From positions 1,982,501 to 2,046,500 of the forward strand of contig NZ_AP023262.1 of assembly GCF_016756615.1 (NCBI RefSeq): 64,000 nucleotides of DNA, written 5' to 3'. This stretch comes from Mesorhizobium sp. L-8-3 (GTDB lineage: Bacteria > Pseudomonadota > Alphaproteobacteria > Rhizobiales > Rhizobiaceae). Below the pieces are notes generated by a model. It was given only the letters and a program-made list of their open reading frames with translations. It did no database searches and was not told the origin of the DNA. Shown piece by piece: positions 35,554-44,992 of the stretch; positions within the stretch are counted from its first letter, which is position 1, and every line of letters begins with the position of its first letter. Position numbers and translations under genes: made by a program.

Positions 35554-36639
35554 ATGAGCAATGCGACCGACACGATCACAAGCGCCGCTGCAGCGCGGCT
35601 CGAACGGAAGGAACGGCTGTTCACGCGTATCAACAAGGCCGCCGGCTGGCTCGACGCCCTCGGTCTCGGGTGGCTGACGCCCATCCTGAAGATTGCGGCC
35701 GGCGACAATCCGGCCGAGCAGTTGAACGAATTGAAGCGCGTGCTGGTGATCCCGCTGATGGGGATCGTGGTGTTCCTCCTTGCGTGGGGTTTCCTGGCTC
35801 CAAAGGTCCAGACCTCGCTCGGCGCAATACCCGGCCCTGCACAGGTCTGGAATCAGGCGCTCAACCTCTATGCCGATCACAAAGCCGAACGCGAGAAGGA
35901 AGCAGCCTTCTACGTCCGTCAGGAGGAGCGCAACGCCAAGCTTGAATCCGAGGGCAAGGCCGACAAGATCAAGTGGCGCGGTTATACAGGCAAATCGACT
36001 TACTTCGATCAGATCCTGACATCGCTGAAGACGGTTGGCCTGGGTTTCCTGATCGCCACCCTGATCGCCGTGCCTCTCGGGATCGCATCGGGCCTGTCGA
36101 AGACGTTCAGCGGCGCGATCAATCCGCTGATTCAGATCTTCAAGCCAGTCTCGCCGCTCGCCTGGCTGCCAATCGTCACGATGGTGGTTTCGGCGCTCTA
36201 TCTCAATCCCTCGGACGCACTTCCGAAATCGCTGGTGATTTCGGCCGTAACGGTGACGCTCTGCTCACTATGGCCTACGCTGATCAATACCGCGCTCGGC
36301 GTCTCTTCGATCGACAAGGACCTCGTCAATGTCGGCAAGGTGCTGCAGCTCTCGACGCCGACCACCATCCGCAAGCTGGTCCTGCCCTCGGCGCTGCCGC
36401 TGATCTTCACCGGCCTGCGGCTTTCGCTCGGTGTGGGCTGGATGGTGCTGATCGCGGCCGAAATGCTTGCGCAGAACCCAGGGCTGGGCAAATTCGTCTG
36501 GGACGAATTCCAGAACGGCTCGTCGGCTTCGCTCGCCCGCATCATGGTCGCGGTGCTGACCATCGGGCTGATCGGCTTCGTGCTCGACCGCATCATGTAC
36601 GCGCTGCAGTCGGCCTTCACTTTCTCTTCGAGCCGCTGA
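35554..36639 (+). CDS. nrtB: Nitrate ABC transporter permease NrtB
   Basis: The 361-residue permease has a first helix (VLVIPLMGIVVFLLAWGFLA), a long charged periplasmic or linker segment (DHKAEREKEAAFYVRQEERN) and a C-terminal BPD-transport domain of five helices. The ATPase-contact loop is ALGVSSIDKDLVNVGKVLQL. This layout is typical of proteobacterial NrtB. Start chosen at MSNATDTITS. It lies 72 bp after nrtA and 12 bp before the ATPase gene. Confidence 0.92.
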   Translation: MSNATDTITSAAAARLERKERLFTRINKAAGWLDALGLGWLTPILKIAAGDNPAEQLNELKRVLVIPLMGIVVFLLAWGFLAPKVQTSLGAIPGPAQVWNQALNLYADHKAEREKEAAFYVRQEERNAKLESEGKADKIKWRGYTGKSTYFDQILTSLKTVGLGFLIATLIAVPLGIASGLSKTFSGAINPLIQIFKPVSPLAWLPIVTMVVSALYLNPSDALPKSLVISAVTVTLCSLWPTLINTALGVSSIDKDLVNVGKVLQLSTPTTIRKLVLPSALPLIFTGLRLSLGVGWMVLIAAEMLAQNPGLGKFVWDEFQNGSSASLARIMVAVLTIGLIGFVLDRIMYALQSAFTFSSSR

Positions 36640-36651
36640 CAGGGGTGAAGA

Positions 36652-38415
36652 ATGGCATTCCTCGAAATCACCGGCCTTTCGAAGTCATACGGCCACGGCG
36701 CCAACCGGACCGAGATCCTCTCGGGCATCGACCTCAAGGTCGAAGAGGGCGAGTTCATTGCCGTCGTGGGCTTCTCCGGCTCCGGCAAGACGACGCTGAT
36801 CTCGGCGATCGCCGGGCTGATCGAGCCGGACGAAGGCGGCGTGCTGGTGCGCAACAAGAAGATCGACGGACCGGGTCCCGACCGCGGTGTCGTCTTTCAG
36901 TCCTACTCGCTGATGCCGTGGCTTTCGGTCTACGGTAATGTCGCGCTGGCAGTCGACAATGTGTTCAACGCCAAGCCGAAGGCCGAGCGTGATCGGATCG
37001 CGCGCAGATATATCGAAATGGTCGGGCTCAGCCATGCCGCGGATCGCAAGCCGGCGGAGCTTTCCGGCGGCATGCGCCAGCGCGTAGCGGTCGCCCGCGC
37101 CCTCTCGATCCAACCGGAGATCCTGTTGCTCGACGAGCCGCTTTCGGCGCTCGACGCGCTGACGCGCGCCAAGCTGCAGGACGAGTTGGCGGACATTTCG
37201 CAGACGGAGAAGAAGACGATCATCCTCATCACCAACGATGTGGATGAGGCGATCCTGCTTGCCGACCGGATCGTCCCCCTCAATCCTGGACCGAAGGCGA
37301 CGCTGGGACCTTCGTTCACCGTCGATCTGCCGCGGCCGCGCGACCGCGCCGCGATGAATCACAACGAGGTTTTCATCAAGCTGCGCGCGGAAGTAACGGC
37401 CTACCTCATGGATGTCGGTGCGGAGCGTGGCACCGAGCTGGAGACAAATATCAGACTGCCGAACGTCGTGCCGATCACACGGAAAGTCTCGACGCGGCCC
37501 CCGCCGGAGGCCTATGTCAAGGCAGCCCATTCGCCGATCGAGAAGCGCTATGTCGAATTCAGCGACGTGCGCAAAGTCTATCCGACGCCGAAAGGTCCGC
37601 TCACCGTCGTCGACGGCTTCGACCTCAAGGTGAAGAAGGGCGAGTTCATCACGCTCATCGGCCATTCGGGATGCGGCAAGTCGACCGTGCTTTCGATGGT
37701 GGCCGGGCTTAACAAGATTTCGAGCGGCGGGGTCATCCTGGACGGCAAGGAAGTGTCCGGAGCCGGACCCGACCGTGCCGTCGTCTTTCAGGCGCCGTCG
37801 CTGATGCCGTGGCTGACCGCGCGCGAGAACGTTGCCCTCGGGGTCGACCGGGTCTACCCCGATGCTTCGCCCGCCGAGCGCAAGGACATCGTCGAATACT
37901 ACCTGCATCGTGTCGGGCTTGGCGATTCCATGCACAAGCTCGCGACCGACCTGTCGAACGGCATGAAGCAGCGTGTCGGCATTGCGCGGGCCTTTGCCCT
38001 CTCACCGAAGCTGTTGCTGCTCGACGAGCCATTTGGAATGCTTGATTCTCTCACACGCTGGGAGCTCCAGGATGTCCTGATGGAGGTCTGGATGCGCACT
38101 CAGGTGACGGCGGTCTGCGTCACGCACGACGTTGACGAGGCAATCCTGCTCGCGGACCGCGTGGTCATGATGTCCAACGGTCCGAACGCCAGGATTGGCA
38201 ACATCATGGAGGTCGACCTGCCGCGCCCGCGTTCGCGCAAGGCGCTGCTTGCTCACCCCGACTACTACGCCTATCGCGAGGAACTCCTCGATTTCCTCGA
38301 AGCCTACGAAGGCGGGGCAAAGCCGGACCCCGCGCTCCTCGAACAGATCAAACAGAAACGGATGGGTCGGACCTCCTCTACCAAGTCCCGGCTCAAAGCC
38401 ATCGCCGCGGAATAG
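36652..38415 (+). CDS. nrtC: Nitrate ABC transporter ATP-binding protein, two fused cassettes
   Basis: The 587-residue protein has two ATPase domains in one chain. The first (about 1-265) has Walker [18 protein letters not shown], signature [16 protein letters not shown] and Walker [15 protein letters not shown]. The second (about 300-587) has [33 protein letters not shown] and [20 protein letters not shown]. Cyanobacterial systems use separate NrtC and NrtD; here the pair is fused, with no binding-protein-like domain. Both domains look catalytically intact apart from SNGM for SGGM in the second. Confidence 0.9.
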   Translation: MAFLEITGLSKSYGHGANRTEILSGIDLKVEEGEFIAVVGFSGSGKTTLISAIAGLIEPDEGGVLVRNKKIDGPGPDRGVVFQSYSLMPWLSVYGNVALAVDNVFNAKPKAERDRIARRYIEMVGLSHAADRKPAELSGGMRQRVAVARALSIQPEILLLDEPLSALDALTRAKLQDELADISQTEKKTIILITNDVDEAILLADRIVPLNPGPKATLGPSFTVDLPRPRDRAAMNHNEVFIKLRAEVTAYLMDVGAERGTELETNIRLPNVVPITRKVSTRPPPEAYVKAAHSPIEKRYVEFSDVRKVYPTPKGPLTVVDGFDLKVKKGEFITLIGHSGCGKSTVLSMVAGLNKISSGGVILDGKEVSGAGPDRAVVFQAPSLMPWLTARENVALGVDRVYPDASPAERKDIVEYYLHRVGLGDSMHKLATDLSNGMKQRVGIARAFALSPKLLLLDEPFGMLDSLTRWELQDVLMEVWMRTQVTAVCVTHDVDEAILLADRVVMMSNGPNARIGNIMEVDLPRPRSRKALLAHPDYYAYREELLDFLEAYEGGAKPDPALLEQIKQKRMGRTSSTKSRLKAIAAE

Positions 38416-38422
38416 GGAAGGA

Positions 38423-38535
38423 ATGATGACACAGAAACTCGTCGTGATCGGCGCCAAATTGGCCTCGGGACGGCTGATCGAGCATCTCTTCGAGACCGCC
38501 CCCGGCGTCTTCGATCCCACGTTCTTCAGCACCGA
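38423..38535 (+). pseudogene. nirB: 5' fragment of nirB (nitrite reductase large subunit)
   Basis: The frame begins MMTQKLVVIGAKLASGRLIE, then HLFETAPGVFD, which is the FAD-binding N-terminus of NirB-type nitrite reductases. It starts 7 bp after the nrt ATPase stop, with GGGAAGGA as Shine-Dalgarno. Homology is lost after about 37 codons; the rest of the 800-residue enzyme is absent. The glycine motif is also altered (GAKLASG for GAGMASG). A deletion has therefore removed nirB and whatever followed it. Confidence 0.7.
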
Positions 38536-38834
38536 AGGGCCCGAGATCGGCGCTCGACAAGATCAGCGAAGGGTTCAAATCACGCAATCTCCCCGCGTCT
38601 CGGGTAGCTGATCCCGACCGGCCCGGGGGTCGCGTCGCACCGAGTGGCGTAGCCCGGCGGTAGCGCAGCCGCTCGCGAGCGCGCCCTCACGAGCGCCGTA
38701 GCCGTTCTTCGATCCAGCGCAGCGGGACCATCTACTGGAAGGGCTAAGAGCGGCAGAAGTCCTTCGCCGCTCTATCCATCTGTCGTAGCTTCGGATTCGT
38801 CCCGAAACCGGCACCCACATTCGGATCCGACATT
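38536..38834. other. Intergenic stretch at a deletion joint
   Basis: No gene was recognised. A plus-strand frame reading ALDKISEGFKSRNLPASRV could be the 3' end of another gene fused at the nirB break. GC-rich inverted repeats occur near 38640-38720. The last 44 bp are copy C of the hairpin repeat. Confidence 0.4.
38791..38834 (-). repeat. Stop-codon-abutting hairpin repeat, copy C (short, diverged)
   Basis: Read on the minus strand directly after the purK stop (TAG), the sequence AATGTCGGATCCGAATG, then TGCCGGTTTCGGGAC aligns to the first 45 bp of copies A and B. It retains a stem TCGGAT/CCGAA against TTTCGG/AATCCGA. Confidence 0.6.
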
Positions 38835-39935
38835 CTATACGCATCCTGTCAGACGCGTGAAATGCCCCATCTTGCGGCCGGGCCGCGCCTCCGCCTTGCC
38901 ATAGAGATGCAGCACGAGGCCGGGTTCGGCGAGCAGTTCAGGCGTCCGCAGCACCTCGTCGCCGATCAGGTTCTCCATCTCGCAGTCGGAATGCCGGCGG
39001 GCGTCGCCGAGCGGGAGACCGGCGACTGCGCGGATATGCTGTTCGAACTGCGAGATCGCGCAGGCGGCTTCGGTCCAATGGCCGGAATTGTGGACGCGCG
39101 GGGCGATCTCATTCGCTAGCAGGCTGCCGTCGGCGAGTACGAAGAACTCGACCCCGATCACGCCGACATAATCGAGAGCCGTCAGTATGGCAAAGGCCGC
39201 CTCGCGCGCCGCATCGGCCGTGTCCGGTGAAATGCCGGCGGGCACGGTGGAGCGGTGCAGAATGCCGTCGCGGTGGACATTCTCGGCCGGGTCGTATGCC
39301 GCGAGCGCGCCGTCAAAGCCGCGTGCCGCGATGATCGAAATCTCGCGGGTGAAGGTCACCAGGCTCTCCAGGATGAGCGGCACGCCACCCATGGCGGCGA
39401 CGGCGCCGGAGAGGACCTGGCCGTCGCCGGCAAGGAACAGGCGCTGGCCCTTGCCGTCATAACCCAGGCGCCGGGTTTTCAGGATGCCCGCTCCGTCGAA
39501 CACGGCCAGCGCCTCGACCAACTGCGCATCGTCGTCAACGGGGCGGAACCCGGCAGTGGCGATGCCGATGCCGTTCAGGAAGGTCTTCTCAACGAGCCGG
39601 TCCTGAGCCGCTTCGAGTGCACGTGGCGGCGGAAAGACCGGTACGCTTGCGGCAAGCGTCGCCGCGGCTTCGACGGGGACGTTCTCGAATTCGTAGGTGA
39701 CGACGGCACTCCGGCGGGCAAGCTCGGCCAGGGCGTCCGGACTGTCATAGGCGGCAACGATCTGGCCGTTCGCGGCCTGCGCGGCCGGGCAGTCCGCCTG
39801 CGGCTCGAGCACGATCGTCCGGTAGCCCAGGCGGGCCGCGGCCATCGCCAGCATCCGGCCAAGCTGACCGCCGCCCACGATGCCGATGGTCGCGCCGAGC
39901 GGAAGTGGCTTCATGCCTCGTCCGACGGGCTTCAT
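38835..39935 (-). CDS. purK: 5-(carboxyamino)imidazole ribonucleotide synthase PurK
   Basis: The 366-residue ATP-grasp enzyme converts AIR, ATP and bicarbonate to N5-CAIR in purine synthesis. It has an N-terminal [20 protein letters not shown], an ATP-binding [16 protein letters not shown] and a metal site in [20 protein letters not shown], then [10 protein letters not shown]. The ATG at 39935 overlaps the purE stop as ATGA. A second in-frame ATG at 39914 lies in the second copy of a 21-bp duplication and could also be used; either start gives a complete enzyme. Confidence 0.95.
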   Translation of the reverse strand: MKPVGRGMKPLPLGATIGIVGGGQLGRMLAMAAARLGYRTIVLEPQADCPAAQAANGQIVAAYDSPDALAELARRSAVVTYEFENVPVEAAATLAASVPVFPPPRALEAAQDRLVEKTFLNGIGIATAGFRPVDDDAQLVEALAVFDGAGILKTRRLGYDGKGQRLFLAGDGQVLSGAVAAMGGVPLILESLVTFTREISIIAARGFDGALAAYDPAENVHRDGILHRSTVPAGISPDTADAAREAAFAILTALDYVGVIGVEFFVLADGSLLANEIAPRVHNSGHWTEAACAISQFEQHIRAVAGLPLGDARRHSDCEMENLIGDEVLRTPELLAEPGLVLHLYGKAEARPGRKMGHFTRLTGCV

Positions 39936-39948
39936 GCCTCGTCCGACG
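39907..39948 (-). repeat. 21-bp tandem duplication across the purE-purK junction
   Basis: Two perfect adjacent copies of a 21-bp unit (plus-strand unit begins GGCTTCATGCCTCGTCCGAC). Each copy contains a CAT, that is a potential start codon for purK on the minus strand. The copy nearest purE also makes its TGA stop. Confidence 0.93.
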
Positions 39949-40429
39949 GTCTGTCGGCCACCCTGGCGGTCTGCGCGGAGCGCCAGTCGTCGAGGCGGCC
40001 GGAGAGCGCGGGATCGGTAAGGGCGAGGACGGCGGCGGCGAGCAGGGCCGCGTTGACGGCGCCGGCCCGGCCGATGGCCAGGGTGCCGACCGGTATGCCT
40101 GCCGGCATCTGCACGATCGAGAGAAGCGAATCCTGCCCCGACAGCGCCTTGGATTCGACGGGGACGCCGAAGACCGGCAGCGGGGTGAGTGCGGCGGTCA
40201 TGCCCGGCAGGTGCGCGGCGCCGCCGGCGCCCGCGAGGATCACCTTGAAACCAGCCTCCCTTGCGCCCCTGGCGAAGTCGTAGAGCCTTTCGGGCGTTCG
40301 GTGGGCCGAGACGATGCGCGCCTCGTGAGAGACGCCGAGCGCCTCGAGGGTCTCGGCGGCGTGTTTCATGGTCGCCCAGTCGGACTGGCTGCCCATGATG
40401 ATCGCGACATCGGCGCGTTTGTGCTGCAC
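39932..40429 (-). CDS. purE: N5-carboxyaminoimidazole ribonucleotide mutase PurE
   Basis: The product rearranges N5-CAIR to CAIR, following PurK. Signatures are [40 protein letters not shown] and [20 protein letters not shown] with the catalytic His of SAHRTP. I chose a GTG start at 40429 ([13 protein letters not shown]), with GGGGAA before it, because the 165-residue length fits the family. An in-frame ATG at 40492 would add 21 residues unlike PurE. It is translationally coupled to purK. Confidence 0.9.
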   Translation of the reverse strand: MQHKRADVAIIMGSQSDWATMKHAAETLEALGVSHEARIVSAHRTPERLYDFARGAREAGFKVILAGAGGAAHLPGMTAALTPLPVFGVPVESKALSGQDSLLSIVQMPAGIPVGTLAIGRAGAVNAALLAAAVLALTDPALSGRLDDWRSAQTARVADRPSDEA

Positions 40430-40514
40430 CAGCAATTCCCCAGAAATCGTCAGCGGCGGCTTAGCCGAAATGCTTGTCGACCGCAACGGCACCGGGCGCT
40501 CCGCATCGGCCCGA

Positions 40515-40612
40515 AGATCGGAAATCGATTCCCGGAAAGCACGATGCGTATGCGGAAAAGTGTGGAGCGTCCGTTACGCGTCCAAATGGACGCGCGGCGC
40601 TCCAGGGTCGAC
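40515..40612 (-). repeat. Rhizobial-type intergenic repeat with hairpin
   Basis: The stretch between purE and the DUF465 gene includes AATCGATTCCCGGAAAGCAC and a folded part GAGCGTCC...GCGTCC-AAAT-GGACGC...GGCGCTC. I recall very similar elements scattered through Mesorhizobium intergenic regions, but no second copy is in this window. Confidence 0.5.
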
Positions 40613-40638
40613 CGAGAAGTGCGGCCGACGGGGCGTCG

Positions 40639-40842
40639 TCAGGCTATGATGTCGGGAATGATCCTGTCTTCCAGCGCTTTCAGCCGGTCCTTCAGCACCA
40701 GCTTCTTCTTCTTCATGCGCTGGATCTGCAGCGGGTCGCAACCCATGGCGATCATCGCGTTGATCGCGGCGTCGAAATCGGCGTGTTCCTGCTTCAAGCG
40801 CGCGAACTCGAGACGAATTTCGGCCTGTTCCTGTTCCGACAT
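40639..40842 (-). CDS. YdcH-family (DUF465) small coiled-coil protein
   Basis: The 67-residue product (begins MSEQEQAEIRLEFARLKQEH) contains the DUF465 core DAAINAMIAMGCDPLQIQRM followed by KKKKLVLKDRLKAL. It is a short helical hairpin with no known reaction. Start chosen at the Met before the conserved region; longer in-frame sequence upstream is unlike the family. It is divergent from a second DUF465 gene 231 bp away. Confidence 0.88.
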   Translation of the reverse strand: MSEQEQAEIRLEFARLKQEHADFDAAINAMIAMGCDPLQIQRMKKKKLVLKDRLKALEDRIIPDIIA

Positions 40843-41073
40843 GCTTACCGTCTGCAGAGTCTCCGGCGCCCCGTCATGGCGCCACACCGGCGGGTCCGGA
40901 AACTTTCGAATCCGGCGCGGTGCTCTTACCACATTTCAAGGCGTCGGGAAATGCTACTACCGCACGTTCGACATTCATATGACTTGATGCCAGAGTGTCA
41001 CAGTACCGTCACAGGCTGGCGGCGGGTGGGGCCGTGATGGTGCGTCGAGCAACCATGAAAGGGAGAGCCAATC

Positions 41074-41250
41074 ATGTCTCTTGCATCCCATCTTGAGGAG
41101 CTGCAGCGGAAACACGGCGATATCGAACGCGAAATCGACGAGGCGATGGCCCATCCGTCGGTGGACGATCTCGAAATCGTGAATCTCAAGCGGCGCAAGC
41201 TGGCGCTCAAGGACGAGATTGAGAAACTGAGGTCGCGCACGACCCACTGA
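41074..41250 (+). CDS. YdcH-family (DUF465) small protein
   Basis: The 58-residue product reads MSLASHLEELQRKHGDIERE, then DEAMAHPSVDDLEIVNLKRR and ends KLRSRTTH. The central DLEIVNLKRRKLALKDEIEKL is the DUF465 signature. GGGAGAG precedes the ATG by about 7 bases. It is so short that it is easily missed. It pairs with the divergent family member at 40639-40842. Confidence 0.88.
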   Translation: MSLASHLEELQRKHGDIEREIDEAMAHPSVDDLEIVNLKRRKLALKDEIEKLRSRTTH

Positions 41251-41317
41251 CCCAGGGAGGTCCTCTTCCGCGTCGTTCCGGGAACGGGGCGAGGTTTCGA
41301 ACGCGTTGAACGAAGAA

Positions 41318-41363
41318 TGCAGAGCGTCGCTCCCGTGTCCTGAGGACACGGGGACGCTCTGCA
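41318..41363. repeat. Long stem-loop (21 bp paired) after the DUF465 gene
   Basis: Arms TGCAGAGCGTC...CCCGTGTCCT and AGGACACGGG...GACGCTCTGCA pair with one base in the loop and a 2-base bulge. There is no T run. It sits 67 bp after the stop of the plus-strand gene and about 115 bp past the end of the convergent wHTH gene, so it may separate the two units. Confidence 0.8.
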
Positions 41364-41478
41364 TCGTGCCAAATCGGACTTGCGGCCCGCGGCGAGCCGC
41401 GGTGCGGGTTTGGGGTAACACAATGGTCATTCTTGACTGACATCGCGGCGACCGATCTCGCCGTTCCATGCCGGGCCG

Positions 41479-41790
41479 TTACCCTTGCGCCGCCCGGGTC
41501 TCGATCTGATCAAGGATAAGGATAATCGCCCTGCCGCGACGCGTGACATCGTAGAAGAAGCCGCGCGGAAACCGCGACAGCCGGGATCGGGCGACGAGCC
41601 CGCCGTCCCCAGGCGCATCCGGCCGTTCGGCCATGACCTTGGGCGTGATGCCGGGCAGTTCGCGCAGCGTGAGGGGCAGGCTCGTCGTTTCGGGGAGGGG
41701 CGCCCAACTGGTCCGCCGAAAGGCCGACGGGACGTGGCTCCATGTCATCGACCATGCAGCGGGATCCAGCACACCGCCGGTGGCGGCCAT
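41479..41790 (-). CDS. HxlR-like winged-helix protein, possibly frame-scarred
   Basis: The 103-residue product has TLRELPGITPKVMAER and GLVARSRLSRFPRGFFYDVT, then RRGRAIILILDQIE, matching the recognition helix and wing of HxlR-type regulators. Where relatives read ERLRxLExxGLV this one reads ERPDAPGDGGLV. Shifting one base gives RMRLG, so two compensating indels are likely. The N-terminal 35 residues are unlike the family. It lies 28 bp after the secretion adaptor gene on the same strand, last in the T1SS operon. Confidence 0.5.
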   Translation of the reverse strand: MAATGGVLDPAAWSMTWSHVPSAFRRTSWAPLPETTSLPLTLRELPGITPKVMAERPDAPGDGGLVARSRLSRFPRGFFYDVTRRGRAIILILDQIETRAAQG

Positions 41791-41818
41791 GCTTGCGCCC
41801 TTGAGTTCATCCGGCCAC

Positions 41819-43135
41819 CTACTCCCTGAATATGCGCTGAATCTGATCCCTGACCGGCCGCGTGAGATAGGCGAGCACGGTGCGGTCGCCCTTCGTGATG
41901 AATGTCTCGACGGGCATGCCGGGCACGAGCTTCAGGGCGGTGCCATTCCCGCCTGATGGCGCATCGACCGAAAGCTTCACCTGATAGTAGGCCCGGCCCG
42001 TCTTCTCGTCCGTCACCAGGTCCGGAGAGATCATCGTAACCTCACCCGCTCCGTCCCGGAGGTTGGGATCAGCGAACGCGCTGAAGCGAACGACCGCCTT
42101 CTGCCCGATGCGCAGTTCCTCGATCTCGCGCGGCTCGATCTGTGCGTCCACCACAAGCTGGTCGTCCTCGGGCACAATCAGCATGGCGACCTCGCCGGCG
42201 CTTATGACGCCGCCGACCGTAAAGACGCTGAGCTGGTGCACCTTCCCGGACACCGGCGCGCGAATCTCGATTCGCGAGAGGCGCACGGTTGCCGCGATCT
42301 TACGCTCGACGTTCTCATTGATCTTGTTGCGCACTTCGGCGAGTTCGCTCACGACCTCCGAGTGGAAGTCGTCGTTCAGGCGCACGATTTCGACCCTTTT
42401 CTCGGCGATCGATCCGCGGGCGGTCGCGATGTCCGAAACCAGCTTGCCGCTTTCGCCGGCGATGCGCGTGCGGTCCCGATCCAGCGCAACGAGGCGCGGA
42501 AGCGGCACCAGCTTCCTTTCATAGAGCTCGCGCACGCCTTCGAGTTCCGTGCCAATCAGCGTCAGCTCTTCTTCTCGCGCTGCGCGCTGCGCCGTAAGGC
42601 CTTCGATCAGCGACTCGAGCTGCGCGATCTGCTCGGAGAGTTGGGTCTCGGCGGTCTCATGCGCACGCTTGCGGCTTTCGAAGATGATGCGCTGGCCCTC
42701 GATCGAATCCCTGGCGTCAGGGTTCGATCGCGCCACGTTCTCCAGTTCCAGGGGGAACGCCACCTCGACCAAGCCGTCGCGCTCGGCGACCAGCCGGGCT
42801 TGCTGGGCGCCAAGTTCGTCGAGCGCCTTGGATACGATGGCGAGATCGGCGCGCAGGATCGTATCGTCCAGCACTATCAGCAGGTCGCCGGCACCGACAT
42901 GGGCGCCTTCGCGCACCTCGAGCCGGGCGACGACGCCTCCCTCTGGGTGCTGGACCTTCTTGGCGTTGCTGTCGACGGCGATGCGCCCGGGAGCGATCAC
43001 AGCGCCGGATATCTCGGCCATCGCCGCCCATGTGCCCAACCCGCCGAGCAGGCCGAACACGATCAGCAGGCCGAAGATCGCGTGGTTGCGGATGGAGCCA
43101 TCGTTGCGCTTGGCGGTCATGTCAACGGCTCGCAT
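41819..43135 (-). CDS. HlyD-family type I secretion periplasmic adaptor
   Basis: The 438-residue membrane-fusion protein has one N-terminal helix (HAIFGLLIVFGLLGGLGTWA), a lipoyl-like half (VQHPEGGVVARLEVREGAHV), a long coiled coil (about 130-290) and the second lipoyl and barrel region with APVSGKVHQLSVFTVGGVIS. It links the ABC transporter to a TolC-type outer-membrane channel, which is not in this window. The first ATG overlaps the ABC gene by 14 bp; a second in-frame ATG at 43120 lies 1 bp after the ABC stop. Confidence 0.93.
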   Translation of the reverse strand: MRAVDMTAKRNDGSIRNHAIFGLLIVFGLLGGLGTWAAMAEISGAVIAPGRIAVDSNAKKVQHPEGGVVARLEVREGAHVGAGDLLIVLDDTILRADLAIVSKALDELGAQQARLVAERDGLVEVAFPLELENVARSNPDARDSIEGQRIIFESRKRAHETAETQLSEQIAQLESLIEGLTAQRAAREEELTLIGTELEGVRELYERKLVPLPRLVALDRDRTRIAGESGKLVSDIATARGSIAEKRVEIVRLNDDFHSEVVSELAEVRNKINENVERKIAATVRLSRIEIRAPVSGKVHQLSVFTVGGVISAGEVAMLIVPEDDQLVVDAQIEPREIEELRIGQKAVVRFSAFADPNLRDGAGEVTMISPDLVTDEKTGRAYYQVKLSVDAPSGGNGTALKLVPGMPVETFITKGDRTVLAYLTRPVRDQIQRIFRE

Positions 43136-44897
43136 GGCTCAGGACCCTCACATTGCTTGGGCGTTCGGACGCGATGGCGGATTCCGCTGCTTCGCTCATC
43201 GTGCCGACCTGTCCCAAAACCTCTTCCTTCCGTCCGAACGCCATCTGCTTGCCGTCGGAGATGACGACCAGCTTGTTGACTGCCGCCAGGGCGCTCCGGC
43301 GATGGGCTATGACCACGACAATGCCGCCCCGAGCCCTGATGCCGGCCAGCGTGCGCCCGAGCGCGATCTCGCCGTCGCCATCGAGGTTGGAGTACGGCTC
43401 GTCGAGAACGACGACAAAGGGATCGCCGTAGATCGCGCGCGCCAGCCCAATCCTTTGGCGCTGGCCGGCGGAGAGCTGGAGGCCGCCTTCGCCAATCCTG
43501 GTGTCGTAGCCTCTGGGGAGCTTCAGGATCATGCGGTGGATGTCGGCGAGCTGCGCAGCCCTAACCACGGCCTGGTCGGCTCGGTCGGGATCGAAGCGCG
43601 CGATGTTTTCCGCGATCGTGCCGTCGAACAGCTCGACATACTGCGGCAGGTAACCGATCGCTGCGCCGCGATCTTCGGCCGAGTATTGCGCGATTGGAGC
43701 GCTGTCGAGGGTGACCTCGCCGTGCACGGCCGGCCAGACGCCGGTGATGGCACGTACCAGGGTCGTCTTGCCGGAACCCGAGGGGCCGATGATCCCGAGA
43801 CCATCGCCCGCCTGCAACGAAAGCCTGACCCCAGAAAGGGTTGCGACGCGTGTTCCCGGCGGCGCGACATAGGCGTCGTCGACTTCGAGACGCGCGTGCG
43901 GTGCGGGCAGGCGGGTCGTTGGCTCTCGAACGTCACTTTCTGCCAGGGAGCGCTGGAGGCGCTTCGCGGCGAGGCGCGCGGCAACGAAGTACCGCCACTG
44001 CGAAACGGCCATGTCGATCGGCGCGAGGGTGCGAGAGGCGAGGATCGACGCGGCGATGATCGTGCCCATCGTTATGTCGCCGCGGATCGCGAGCCAGGCG
44101 GCTAGGGCCAGCACCAGCGATTGCAGAAGCACCCGCAGCGCCCGCACCGCCGAACTCATGCCCGTTGCGCGGTCGCTGCCTTTCTGGACGACCGACAGGA
44201 AGTCCAGCGTCACGACTTCGAAGCGCCGCTCGAAGCGCGCGCGCAGGTTCATGGTCGCGAGCACCTCGGCGTTCTGCCGCGTGCGGTCGACCAGGTTTTG
44301 ACGCTGCGCCGCCGTTCGGGCGTTGTTTCTGGCGGCTGCCCGTCCCCGGACTTCGCCCCAGACGGCAAGCAGCGAGACGGTCGTCGCGCCGCCGACCGTC
44401 AGCCAGCCAAGCCAGGGGTGGAACAGGAAGCTGATCAGGAGGTAGAGCGGCATCCACGGCAGGTCGAACAGCGCAGCCGGGCCGGGCGTCGCGAAGAACT
44501 GCCTGATCTGGTCGAGGTCGCGGACGGGGTCGCCGCGCTCGCCATTTACCGCCGTCGTCGGCGCTGTGGCCGAGCGGAACGCAAGGCCGGAAAGATCTTC
44601 ATCCAGGCGGCGGCTGACGCGGGTCAGCATGCGCGTGCGCACGGTCTCGAGCACGGCTTGCACGCTATAGAGGAAGGCAACGATCACCACGAGCGCGACG
44701 AGCGTGTCGACGCTGCCGCTCGGCAGGACGCGGTCATAGACCTGGAGCATGAAAAGGGAGCCGGTCAACGTCAGCACGTTGATCGCGCCGGAATAGAAGG
44801 CAATGAAGGTAAGCGCCGCGCGGGAGCGAGCGAGGGCGGTCGAGAACGGGTTCTTGCTCGAGCCCGAGGAGATTGAGGGTGTCACGGAGTTCCCCAT
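43122..44897 (-). CDS. Type I secretion ABC transporter (PrtD-like)
   Basis: The 591-residue protein has six N-terminal helices (for example FYSGAINVLTLTGSLFMLQV) without a C39-like domain, as in RTX exporters of the PrtD/LipB type. The ATPase domain has Walker [16 protein letters not shown], signature LQLSAGQRQRIGLARAIY and Walker B VVLDEPYSNLD, then the switch His in VIAHRRSAL. It is cotranscribed with the RTX substrate gene 95 bp upstream and with the HlyD gene. Confidence 0.94.
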   Translation of the reverse strand: MGNSVTPSISSGSSKNPFSTALARSRAALTFIAFYSGAINVLTLTGSLFMLQVYDRVLPSGSVDTLVALVVIVAFLYSVQAVLETVRTRMLTRVSRRLDEDLSGLAFRSATAPTTAVNGERGDPVRDLDQIRQFFATPGPAALFDLPWMPLYLLISFLFHPWLGWLTVGGATTVSLLAVWGEVRGRAAARNNARTAAQRQNLVDRTRQNAEVLATMNLRARFERRFEVVTLDFLSVVQKGSDRATGMSSAVRALRVLLQSLVLALAAWLAIRGDITMGTIIAASILASRTLAPIDMAVSQWRYFVAARLAAKRLQRSLAESDVREPTTRLPAPHARLEVDDAYVAPPGTRVATLSGVRLSLQAGDGLGIIGPSGSGKTTLVRAITGVWPAVHGEVTLDSAPIAQYSAEDRGAAIGYLPQYVELFDGTIAENIARFDPDRADQAVVRAAQLADIHRMILKLPRGYDTRIGEGGLQLSAGQRQRIGLARAIYGDPFVVVLDEPYSNLDGDGEIALGRTLAGIRARGGIVVVIAHRRSALAAVNKLVVISDGKQMAFGRKEEVLGQVGTMSEAAESAIASERPSNVRVLSHASR

Positions 44898-44992
44898 AAG
44901 AACCGAAACGTGAATCTAGTTGCGTTCGGGAAGCCGGGGCGCCCTCGATGTCGAGGCGCCCCGGCGATTGGCGGTGTTTCCTGCGTCACCGC

